In this document: positions 25,543-34,859 of the stretch, in pieces
How positions within the stretch are numbered: position 1 is the stretch's first letter
Layout of the letters: each line of letters starts with the position of its first letter
Source of the DNA: Bradysia coprophila
Taxonomy: Eukaryota > Arthropoda > Insecta > Diptera > Sciaridae
Reading direction: 5' to 3'
DNA length: 64,000 nt
Assembly: GCF_014529535.1 (NCBI RefSeq)
Contig: NW_023503293.1
Coordinates: 1,768,507 to 1,832,506 of the forward strand
Notes under the pieces: generated by a model
What the model was told of the DNA's origin: nothing
What the model saw: the letters and a program-made list of their open reading frames with translations, nothing else
The model's database searches: none
Translations under genes and position numbers: made by a program

Positions 25543-25968
25543 CTAAAGAACGAGACGGAGATGATTTTGTGATAATTTTTCGTGGTAAATACTGTGATTT
25601 TCAGCTTCTTCTTTATTTTTAAGACCATGTTTGCGTTGATGTATTTTTAAGCCTCGATCGTTTTTAGCAATAAAACCACATTCTAAACAAGTTACTTCTG
25701 AAGTGGTGTTCAGCTTCGTAGGATTATCGTTGAGGTCCTTTCGCTTTACTTGACACTGATAGGATTCACAAAACCAAGCTGTACCATTGCTCATAATTGT
25801 ATTATATTCATCGTCTGATATCAGAGCACAAGTAGTATGGGACCACCATTTGCAGCCTTCGCAGAAAATCCATTTCGCATTCTTATTGTCGCAGTTATTA
25901 TCTATGTCGAACATACAAATGCAAAAACGTTCCTCATCATTCGTATGTCCACCAGAAGTGTTTCCCAT
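25543..25968 (-). CDS. N-terminal PHD plus C2H2 zinc-finger part of the same retrotransposon
   Basis: The ATG at 25,968 follows an in-frame stop. In 141 codons a PHD-type finger (CICM ... C ... CEGC ... HTTC ... WFCESYQC) is followed by one C2H2 finger (CLECG ... HQRKH). Zinc fingers ahead of the RT are usual in R2-like elements, where they help bind the target DNA. A PHD finger is less usual and could read chromatin. The frame ends at a TAG (25,543), while the RT frame one base over is open from beyond this point (past 25,600). The original product was therefore probably one polyprotein broken by a single indel, unless a programmed frameshift is used. Confidence 0.7.
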   Translation of the reverse strand: MGNTSGGHTNDEERFCICMFDIDNNCDNKNAKWIFCEGCKWWSHTTCALISDDEYNTIMSNGTAWFCESYQCQVKRKDLNDNPTKLNTTSEVTCLECGFIAKNDRGLKIHQRKHGLKNKEEAENHSIYHEKLSQNHLRLVL

Positions 25969-26001
25969 AACGAATGGCTATACTTTTATAGCCAAGTTCG
26001 G

Positions 26002-27247
26002 TTAAAAATTTATAAATTTTTTCTTGGAGCAAAAAATTCTCTGCCTTTTCAATTGCACAGCTTTTGCGTTATTGTCTAAAAGTAACCCCAGATTACTTGA
26101 AGGTATAACTTGCAACCACTTTGAAGACTCTTTCGTTGATGATGCAAGTAACCTAGCACGGTCCACTGGAGAACTAGAAGCCAATAACTCGTCAAAAACC
26201 TTTCGCACACCCACCAAGTCCCATTCCTTTTGAATACTCTTAGATTTTTCGCTCAGCAAAGAGTATTCAGAAGGAGGACTTTGCAAAACTGATAAAACGT
26301 CACCGTTCAGCACTAGGGATGGGAGGCGTTCAAAATTATCGATAATATCAATCGAAAGAAATTATCGATAATCGATTAATCATATCGTTATCGATAATTT
26401 AATAATTATCGATAATTATCAAAATATCGAAATTCGATAATTATCAAAATATCGATATTTTGATATTTATCTGAAAATTCATGAAAATATACCGATATAT
26501 CGGAATATATCGATAAATATCGGATTTTCGGACCGAAATATCTTTATATCGAATTATCGATATCTTGATAATTACCAAAATATCAATAATTATCGATTGT
26601 CGATATTTTTTTGATAATTTTCGATAAAAAAAGTCGATAATTATCGATTATCGATAATTGATAATTATCGATAATCATTTTCATTATCGCCCATGCCTAT
26701 TCAGCACTTTCAAACCAAACTTGCTGAGGATCTCATCCGATAACTTCGAAGACTGATGGACAGACGACAAATACGCCGGATAGGCCAACTCCGAGGATTT
26801 CCTAATCCCTAGACCTCCGAACGAAAGAGGAAGAGATGCCTGCTTCCAGGGAACCACTCCAAGCTTCGTGTTCGTAACAATTTCAAGCGTAGTACGAAAC
26901 ATCTCATCTACCTTGTTTAACACCTCGGGTACTAAGAACGACTTACAAGTACGTAGTAGATAATTAAACCTAGGAGCTGAAAGAGAACTCTTAAAAACAC
27001 ATAAAGCAGGATGAACGTCCAAAAGCTGTAAACGATTCGATAACAGCTCAACGTTTTCAACTTTAGTCGAAAACATACCATGGACACCTTCTTCGAAAAC
27101 AGGAGCTCCAAGCAGCTCAAAAGAAACTTTATCTACTTTAAGAATGCCTGGTAAAAGACCCGATATTTCCCTATACATTTCATCCTCCTCTTCTACTGAT
27201 GCATTCACAAAAAACACCTCACACTTCTCGGTGTTCAACTCCATTCC
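26002..27247 (-). pseudogene. Truncated second copy of an R2-type retrotransposon, split by a MITE
   Basis: The stretch 27,244-26,708 encodes the region just after the catalytic motif (LNTEKCEVFF, LLGAPVFEEG, PLSFGGLGIRK), matching the thumb of the neighbouring element. After the 386-bp insertion at 26,314-26,699, the frame resumes at 26,313 and runs to 26,002 (KWLQVIPSSNLGLLLDNNA, like WLHSIPSSNIGTFMDNNS in element 1). Removing the insert and one copy of its 8-bp duplication restores a single continuous frame. Similarity stops at about 26,080, where the other element begins. Everything 5' of the RT palm and the endonuclease part is missing. The sequence is clearly diverged from the intact copy, so it is a relative, not a duplicate. 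Confidence 0.75.
26314..26699. mobile_element. hAT-like MITE filled with TATCGATA palindromes
   Basis: The 386-bp insertion is flanked by the 8-bp direct repeat ttcagcac (26,306-26,313 and 26,700-26,707). Its ends are imperfect inverted repeats, TAGGGATGGGAG at the left and TAGGCATGGGCG inverted at the right. An 8-bp duplication and TAGG..TGGGC ends fit the hAT superfamily. The interior is almost wholly made of overlapping ATCGATA/TATCGAT/TAATTATC motifs. I count nine exact TATCGATA octamers. No coding frame is present. The insertion interrupts the truncated retrotransposon and left its frame otherwise continuous. Confidence 0.85.
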
Positions 27248-27783
27248 TGAATAATCACATTAATCACAATAATCTTATTTTGATTCAATTCATCGCTAAC
27301 CTACAACTAGGAAGGTTTTTTCAGTGATTCCCAGCTTCTCTCAGTCGACCAAAATCGGACGCAATTTCCAGTAGACTTTTTTATATGTGCCCAGAAAGGT
27401 GTATTCGTGTCCATCAAGAAATTTCTGTTAGAAAAGTGTACATTTTCAGTCTTTTTCGGTTGAAAACTTTAACTGCACATATCTCAGTGTGAATGAATCT
27501 AAACCCAATAAGACCCTATTTCCCCCTGAAGTATACATGCAATTACCATTCTAATGACACCCAACACGACTATGTATGGCTCGTGTAACTGGAGAAATTT
27601 CTGTAATTTCACTAAGTCATTCATGCAAATTACCACATATTTCCAACGAGCTAGATATAGTCAAATTCATCAAAATTAATCGCATAAGGTGACTAGCTCC
27701 GTCATGCACAAAGAATGGATGAGAAACCGTGTGTGCCCCTGAAACTACTAAATACAAGTCTCGATGGAACCCGCGAACCATGA
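27248..27783. other. Non-coding gap between retrotransposon relics
   Basis: No open frame, hairpin or repeat was recognised in this 536-bp stretch. Confidence 0.4.
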
Positions 27784-27921
27784 AGACCAAAAACGAGATG
27801 GAAAGATGCAGTTGAGTCGGATCTTAAAGCACTAAGAGTGAGCGATTGGAGAGCGTTGGCGCGGAATAGCTCGGATTGGAGGCCAAAACCAATAACAGGT
27901 TGTGCTCACCTAAGTAAGTAA
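27784..27921 (+). pseudogene. C-terminal tail of a non-LTR retrotransposon ORF2
   Basis: The frame just upstream carries a TGA. From 27,784 the translation reads RPKTRWKDAVESDLKALRV, then SDWRALARNSSDW, then CAHLSK and a TAA at 27,919-27,921. The RP..RW.D.V..DL..L...W..LA....W pattern is the familiar C-terminus of LINE polyproteins of the LOA/R1/RTE kind. It is followed by taagtaagtaag, a possible TAAG-repeat tail. Only this short 3' end survives, as expected of a 5'-truncated insertion. Confidence 0.7.
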
Positions 27922-27934
27922 GTGGCTTACCCAT

Positions 27935-28400
27935 CATATGTTCTGGACCAATAGGTGTGCTTATTGCTCCGGTTCTAATTAAGGAGTCTGATTTTTTCGT
28001 TTCCTTTGATGTTTAAGTGGCCTGGCACCCATTTTAGGTCAACTCTGGGTAGTTGTGATCAGCTATTCAGCGATATCCAGGCTTCGACAGCTAAAGCTGA
28101 TGTGAATTTGAACGAAGATAGTGCTGGTAGGACTGCTTGGCTGTCTGAACAGAGAAATATGATACAGTGAGATCTGTTCTGTTTTACATTATGGTGAAGG
28201 CATTCTACATATGGCTCTAATTTCTGCTAGAAAGATCGAAGAATATGTTTCAAGAGTGACGAATAATTCTACGGTTTGCGTTTTACAGTACAGCCTGGAA
28301 CCAGCTGATTTCTACATATCATAAAACCATCCGTATACCAAACCATTCAGGTGGTAAAACTCCATTTAACCAGACGCAACTTGGTGTCAAAGTTTGCAGT
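27935..28400 (-). pseudogene. RNase H domain relic of an I/LOA-type LINE
   Basis: Minus-strand fragments in shifting frames give, in order, GSRLYC and a later IFLAEIRAIC (about 28,300-28,220), then FLCSDSQAVLPALSS (about 28,150-28,100), DLKWVPGHLNIKGNEK (about 28,040-27,995) and, after a frame change, SDSLIRTGAI and IGPEHM (to about 27,940). These are the hallmarks of the RNase H domain of I, LOA and related LINE clades (AE, SDS and W.PGH..I.GNE). At least two frameshifts and several stops make it dead. It runs opposite to the LINE tail at 27,784, so two different elements abut. Confidence 0.75.
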
Positions 28401-28409
28401 TTCTAGATA

Positions 28410-29860
28410 AAATATGACAACTTTTGAATTTTAGAAGGAAAAAATTGCTAATGTTGGATGTGTAGAGTAGGGTAAGACATTCTTAGTAGAAAAAAGACGT
28501 GACTTATTTATTTGACATGCAATGACGAATTGTATTACTTGTTCTGTGTTTGTTATTAATTAATATTAAAAAAAAGTAATAAGAAAATACGTTATTCAAA
28601 CGCGATACTCTTGTAAACATTCAACAAGTTTATTATTTCATTGTACAAATCGGGTTTCATTTTTTTACAGTGAAAAGACTGTTCAATGTCGAGACTCTTT
28701 TCTTCCGCGATTCCAATTAAGCAGCACACGAGTTCTTCGTTAGAAATTACGTGATTTAATTTATTATTATTATCTACCTACGGCGGATATTGTGCGCTAA
28801 GAGTGGTAAACATAAAATGCAAAATAAATCTAAAATTAGTTTTCTTTTTTTTTTCGAATATTATCTATTTGTTTACAATTGAAGAGTATTCAATTGGTTT
28901 TCAGTTAAAATAAAAATAAAAAAAAGAAATATATCGACGAAAATGGGTCATTGAACTAATCGAACCAATCGATATAATATTTACTTAAATATTAAATACT
29001 TTAACCGTTGAGAAACATAATGTAATCAGATCATTCGACCACTTGCATATACATATAAATGTATGTGGCAGAGTGCCTACATAAAACATCAAAAGTATCG
29101 GATGTTTATATCGGTAAGTAAAATATCCCTTCGAGCATTTTTCACAACATATAAAGCATGAAATTTATGTCTTAAGTCTAACCACATTATCATCACATTT
29201 AATCGATTGTTTGGAATTCCTATCAGAGGAATGAATAATTTATGAGAATCAATTAATTTTTCTTCAAACTCTCTTCAAGCCGAGACTTATAATGCAATAT
29301 TGGAAGAAGAAAAAAAGTGGATCTGTGTGAAATTTTATCCTCATCTATGCCACCAACTTAGTCGTAATATAGAAATTTATATAATGGAAAGAAGACACAT
29401 TGCACGGATAAAAATATCATCGATATTGTTCACAGATATAAAGTGTTTCCAACTTACACTGCATATGCATATGTAATTCTAAACCAATATGTTAATTTTA
29501 ATCTCTTAATCCACATCTTCGAACCATCTTATCCGTTTCGAAATGGAGGTAATCTATGTCACTGACGATTCCATTACTTCAAGAGACCAGAATATGGGAA
29601 CTGGAGACGATTATGGTGTAAAATTGATTAGATTTTCATTAGAAATGATGATGATATAACGTCCCGGTGTCGATGGAACAATGTAGTCTTATTAAATCAT
29701 CCATAATTTATAGTATATTCACCACACTGCTTCTAGCATTAACACTCAGATTTCAGACGTCGAAAAACTTCCAAATTTTGATACATTTGTGCGCTTGAAT
29801 GTGTTTCGTGATTCAATTCGGACGAAGAAAGCATGACTCATCCTGTCCGAGGGAAATAAT
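28410..29860. other. AT-rich non-coding stretch
   Basis: No gene, hairpin or repeat of note was recognised. Open frames are short and AT-driven. Confidence 0.4.
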
Positions 29861-29925
29861 TGTTTTTTGTTCACCAAGGGGAAAAAAGAAGGAAATTTCA
29901 TTTCGAGTGTGTTGTTTCAACAGAG

Positions 29926-30075
29926 AAATAGTACATTACTATGCAAGGGAAGTAAAGTGATATCTCGTATCCAGATGAGAAAAAGTATCCGAGGGCGGCA
30001 GCCCGAGGTACTTTTACTCATCGTGATACGAGATATCACTTTATTTTCCGTGTGTAGTACGACGTTTTACTATGC
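29926..30075. mobile_element. Palindromic element, near-perfect hairpin
   Basis: The left arm (tagtacattac ... aaagtgatatctcgtatcca ... agtatccgagggc) mirrors the right arm (gcccgaggtacttttactca ... gatacgagatatcacttta ... gtagtac) around a centre near 30,001. Half of this palindrome (atatctcgtatccagacgag ... gtatccgagggc) also occurs at 9,751-9,790 in the left arm of fold-back element 1, linking the families. Confidence 0.7.
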
Positions 30076-30299
30076 GAGTGATGTAAAGGTTATTGCCTAT
30101 ATATGTAATAGCCTTATTACATGCACCAGCATAGTAAATGAAATTTACTACTTTTTCCTGAGATCAACGTTTTTCACTACAAAGGCTCCCGAAGTTTCAG
30201 CTGAGGTGGGGAAATATGACTTTTTTTTATTTTCTCGCCTGCGTTGTGAAATGTCGTTTGTGATACAATCAGCTTCCAAATATTTTCTATGTTAATGCT

Positions 30300-32600
30300 A
30301 GAGGCAGTGCTATGGTATATTATGTATACCTGCTTATGTTGTTTTTAGCAAGTGTTGCTGTTCGAGCCGAAGGTGAGTGAAGTAGTAGGCTTGCTCTGAC
30401 TCCGGGGAATGTGGAATATTGGGCTAATGAGATGTTTTTCTGGTTCGGAAGGCTTGAAAATTGAACCCATATCTTTCTTTAGAGTATTAAAAATTAATTT
30501 AGGCATGGCAAGCCAAAACAATAATTAACAAGCAATAACATAAGTAAGGCCCTTAACGTGGCATACCCGTTTCTCTATTTTTGGTTATTATAAGGGACTG
30601 ACTATATTGACTGAATCGACCGTATACGGACATTTTGTCCCAAATGTAAATGCAAAGGAATGATTCCTACTTTTAGGTGAACTTAGTTTCATTATGTTGT
30701 GCACTGTGACAAAGTGACAAAGGTAGGTGAATTCGATACCATACAAACTTAGCAGGTGTAACAACATTAGTGACAAGAAGTACAATGATAAATGATGGAA
30801 TTTGTTTTTGTACTGTCCGTTTGACAAGAGGATCGCCACGGTTCAGCAGGGGGTTTTGAACATTTGTTTTTTACACGTTGGCACACGTGCTCTTGTCAGA
30901 TTCAAGATTCCTTTTACGAAGGTTACGCTGATTATACTTTGTGAAAAAGGCCAATACCTTGCAAATATGTCACATGTTGGACAGAATTTGACACTGCAAT
31001 ATCTGCAACATGAAAAAACTAAATGTTCGAAACCCCCTGAAACCCCGTGCTTCCACCTACGTAATATACACAAACTAGGTGAGCCAATCTTAATTTATGG
31101 CAACATCGGGATCTGAAATTTCTCTGATCCGCTAATAGTTTGAATTATCCAAGGTAGATATAGTGGCATATAAGTTGGATGCTAATGACACCTTTTTTTC
31201 CTCCACATTATCTACCTTGACATTACCTTCGGTGTTTCACTTTGGTGAAAGACTTCATAACATATGTTTGAAAGCAATAAAAATAATTGTCAGCCTTTCA
31301 TCAAAATGTGGTTAAATTAACGAAAGAAAAGAAAGATCGAAAGCAAGTCATGTGTTGCAAATTGCTAAAATATTTACTCAAATGAGTGAAATTTTAATTA
31401 AAGTTGCGTTGTCTTAAATTAGACCAATCATTAATCGATAGGTATAATTATCTTCAAAATAAACCGATTATTTATGTAAATTGCTAGTGGATGTGTAGTT
31501 AAGTTCATTATTCATTTTTTATTTTATTTTGTGAACGTTTAAGCGATCTGAAAAGGGCATATAATTGGTTTCAATTATATGCTATAACGTAACAAAACGT
31601 AAGACTTGATGATGATTATAACGCGTTGTACATTAATTTAATCGATTGGGTTATAAACCAAACAATATCGTGGTTTCTTTGAATTCATCATAAATTAAAG
31701 GGGAAAATTATCAAATATCTTCATCGACAAAGTGGACGAATCTGAAGAGAAGAAAAAAAACACACAAACAACAAGGTAACAACCAATTTTATATTGCTTT
31801 TTTTCGTGTGTGGATGTTATTGTTGGAACATGAGAATATGCTGTGAAATTGTCGGTATACGATGTGTCTGTGCTGAAAAACGTTCAATAGTGTAAACAAT
31901 TTAATTGAATGCGTTTAAATCAAAATTGCAGGAATAACGTTTTTGTTAATCAACATAACATGATCACGAACAAATTTAGCTATGCAAACGTTTCACTCAC
32001 TCGAATATTCATCGTTGAATCCGATTCTTCAATAAAATAAATTGATGTACTTTACAGATTAGTTTATTAGTTTTAATTAAGTACTTATGCATGTTTCTAT
32101 TGATGTTGCATACTACAACATTAAAAACCATCTGTTTTCTAGACTAAATTTATAAATTCCCTAGCTATAACCATCTGCTTTAATATGTAATTATAATTTT
32201 GATCATTAAATATTTTCTTTTCCTTTTTTTTAAAACAATATTCTCTTACGCATCGTATTTAGAAATTATACATTTAAAAGAAAAGATGTACATTTTTAAG
32301 AATCGTAAGCATTTACAATTACAACATGCGATCTAGTTTTTTTTTTATTCTTGTCCAACTGAACATTTTAAACAATAATAAAGTGATTGACACCGTACAA
32401 TAATAACACAACTTGCACGTAATATAACTTTATCGAATGAAATTACCGCCAGAAATAGCGTGAAATTATAAAATATGTTGACAGGAGACAAAGAACATTA
32501 TAGTGGACAAGTGATTGATAAATTATCGACAAACGCGTGACAATATTCATAGAGAAGACGATTAAATTTTAAATGTAAGACTCGCTGATTCTGGTGCATT
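30300..32600. other. Non-coding stretch, no gene recognised
   Basis: No gene is recognised. An AT-rich segment at 31,370-32,560 has long A/T runs. Open frames at 30,588-31,116 have no recognisable similarity. Confidence 0.4.
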
Positions 32601-32629
32601 TCACCTTTGAATGAGAATAAAAAAGGTAG

Positions 32630-32765
32630 GGACTATTCGCCCATTGTGCTAATAGTCGTTTTATAACGTGAATACACAACACAACGTGCGAATAGCCAAA
32701 GTCTTATGAACAGGCTAATCGCACAATGTGCGAATAGTCTCTTCTTAGCTATTCGCAAATTATGG
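32630..32765. repeat. Clustered gcgaatag / ctattcgc motifs
   Basis: Short inverted and direct copies of ctattcgc and gcgaatag occur at about 32,634, 32,687, 32,730 and 32,748. The two inner copies each follow cacaacgt or cacaatgt (32,680 and 32,722). This may be a degenerate hairpin element. Confidence 0.4.
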
Positions 32766-32854
32766 AGAAAATAGTATTTCATCAAGGTCCTTAAACGATG
32801 CTCACTTTTCAGTGGTGCCAATACTTTTGATAAGAACAATGCAGTTGACTAAAT

Positions 32855-33025
32855 CAATGAACGGCAACACAAGGTATGGTCGAATGTCAGACTTTGTATG
32901 GAGCGGAGGACATAGCGATTTCATATAAAAAGTTTCACCTCTCATGAAAGGTGAGCTTGTTTATATGAAATCGCTATGTCCTCCGGTTTGTATGAGCAGA
33001 CCATGCCTGCTTTATACTTTCATTG
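32855..33025. mobile_element. Hairpin MITE family M, copy 2 (most complete)
   Basis: The outer arms caatga ... ggtatggtc and gcagaccatgcctg ... tttcattg enclose inner arms gcggaggacatagcgatttc and gaaatcgctatgtcctccgg, with a small central inverted repeat (cacctctcatgaaaggtgag). The total is about 170 bp with no coding capacity. Close relatives are at 18,538 and 37,784. Confidence 0.75.
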
Positions 33026-33890
33026 GACTCAATAGGTTTGTTTCAAATAACTGTAAACCCGAACTTTGACAACACGAACGACGATGATTTCATCCACAGA
33101 GATGTACACAACCTAAACGTCAACCAATTTCTTTGTAGATTTTTCGTTAGAATTTTCGTCAAACTGAAAGTTGAGGTTAAGTTGCCTTCTGTGGATGAAA
33201 TTTGACATTTCGAAATGACCTTGGAACAAACCTATATAACGTATTTTTTCGATGTATTGATGATTGATTGCCGGTACATTTAGGGAGCACTGGAAAGGGG
33301 ACGTCGTTTTTGGACAGTCCCTTGTGGCATTTTGTCAAAGGACGAATTTAGTAAGATCGAATCGAACACCTTACCCAAATCATTTGAAAACTTAACTAAG
33401 CGCTTTATGAATATAATATCACGATTTATAAAAGTATGAATTCAATAAAATCCAACGAAAGTCCTTCCTTACACAATTTGTGTTAGGATCCAACCGAAAT
33501 CCTTCCCTACAACATTTGTAAACCTTCTTAAGTTTGTATGAGGATGAAGTCTCTTGGACTGATGTTTGAGTTACATAGATATTTCTACTTTGTCGTTGCA
33601 CCAATTGCAAACGGATACGTCTTAACCATCAACTTATGAACTTCTTCAACTTGTCGTCCAATTGGTGCAATTTTACCGTTTTCTATTCCATTAGAGTAGT
33701 AATTCGATTATGGAAACTGAAATAGAAATTGGTATCCGATCAAAGTCGATGGGTAAATGTGCACTGCTTTATTGTCTTTGTTACCAACCACAGTAGGTAG
33801 GACAACAAAACCAGATTGATAACCGAAAATTTTCCGATCAAATCAAATATTCTTCTCCGGAAATCAATTCATTGTCAACCTTTCGATCTA
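33026..33890. other. Non-coding stretch with a local inverted repeat
   Basis: About 33,080-33,100 (gatgatttcatccacagaga) mirrors 33,185-33,205 (tctgtggatgaaatttgaca), forming a loose stem. A pair of similar segments (tccaac(g/c)gaa(a/g)tccttcc at 33,453 and 33,489) suggests a short local duplication. No gene is recognised. Confidence 0.4.
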
Positions 33891-33898
33891 TTGATAGT

Positions 33899-33960
33899 AT
33901 TTATTTATTTATTTATTTATAGTTCCAACGAACAGGCCGAAGCCCAATTATACATTGATC
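33899..33960 (-). repeat. (TTTA)n-tailed retroposon 3' end, relic
   Basis: About five TTTA units (33,899-33,921) are followed by gttccaacgaacaggccgaa. Read on the minus strand this is ...ttggaac plus a TAAA-repeat tail, a typical LINE or SINE 3' end. No coding sequence remains. Confidence 0.4.
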
Positions 33961-34013
33961 AATATTGATTATTCAGCGACTTCAACTTAAAGAAGTCTAA
34001 ACTACAAAGAAGT

Positions 34014-34247
34014 GTTATAGCACGGCAGAGTAAAATAAACCAGGCAGGAGCAGTGCATTTTGGAAACGTAAATAAGGGACCTAATACACTGTATGAAAAT
34101 TTTCTTGTTAGATACTGTATGAAAATGAACTCAAATGAACACTGACAAAAATTGAAAAATTTTATTCGCAAAAATGTTGGGCTACTACATTATTCAGGTC
34201 AAAGTAGCGCTCCTGCCTGGTTAATTTTACTCTGTCGTGGTTATAGG
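34014..34247. mobile_element. MITE family I, about 234 bp
   Basis: The terminal inverted repeats are about 40 bp: ttatagcacggcagagtaaa followed by ataaaccaggcaggagc on the left, and the inverse (gctcctgcctggttaatttt, actctgtcgtggttata) on the right. The interior shows nothing coding. A solo end (gcctggtttattttactctg) lies at about 55,074-55,094 in the PDZD8 intron. Confidence 0.75.
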
Positions 34248-34384
34248 TCTAAATGTGATATTTTTGCTTTCAACTTCAACCATCCTCATAATGATACTTC
34301 AAATCAACCAAATTCTCATACAGTGTGCGAATATCTTCTTTATAATACCTTGGCAATACCTTGGTGAGTGTCGTTTTAATAAAT

Positions 34385-34830
34385 ATTATGCACGTATGAC
34401 AATGCGGTCGAGGCTTGCCGAGACGGCTTGTCATACGTGCATTAGTCATTTGTGTACCTGTTTTGGACGATTGATTTTAGGCAATTTCGCGGATTGTAGG
34501 CCGAACGAAGTGAGGCTTACAAGCGAAAGTGCCTTAAATCAACCGTCCCAAACAGGTGCACATGTGAGTTTTCATGCAGAGGGCCGGAAACCCGATAAAA
34601 TTCGAAAAATTGCCCTCATTTTCGGCCCCGAAGCATGAAAATTCTTTTTCATGCCTTGGGCAAAAATTACGGAATTTTTCTCGTAATTTGGGCCCTCGGC
34701 ATGAAAAGTTGTATACGCATCTGTTGTGGACGGTTTATTTTAGGCACTTTCGCTTGTCGCCCTCACTTCGTTCGGGCTACAACTCGCGAAATTGCCTAAA
34801 ATATACCGTCCACAACAGATACGTAAATAA
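34385..34830. mobile_element. Compound palindrome, repeat family C (most complete copy)
   Basis: Four hairpins are stacked. The first, 34,388-34,442, has atgcacgtatgacaa and its inverse. The second, 34,458-34,550, has ggacgattgattttaggcaa and the inverse ending in aaatcaaccgtcc. The third, 34,575-34,705, has catgcagagggcc and gggccctcggcatg arms. The fourth, 34,728-34,818, has ggacggtttattttaggcac and its inverse. The loops of the second and fourth carry the palindromic tips cgaacgaagtgag and ctcacttcgttcg. Related pieces occur at 9,035, 23,070 and 61,460. Confidence 0.7.
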
Positions 34831-34859
34831 CTATTTTATCACATAAGCGAAAACGAGAC

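Larger units (their letters stand above)
23197..26080 (-). mobile_element. R2-type non-LTR retrotransposon with PHD/C2H2 fingers, RT and C-terminal restriction-like endonuclease
   Basis: On the minus strand the element reads PHD finger, C2H2 finger, (frameshift), reverse transcriptase, CCHC-like cluster, PD-D type endonuclease, a 3'UTR of about 110 bp and an A-rich tail (seen as a T run at about 23,197-23,212 on +). Elements with zinc fingers ahead of the RT and a restriction-like endonuclease behind it belong to the early-branching clades (R2, R4, NeSL, CRE, Utopia and relatives). Which clade this belongs to I cannot settle. The 5' boundary is placed near 26,080, where a second related copy loses similarity. 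The RT frame is intact over 723 codons, so the copy is fairly young. Confidence 0.75.

Noticed and set aside
29867-30295. 142-codon open frame
   Set aside because: Its middle part is the translated palindrome at 29,926-30,075, so the length is explained by a repeat.
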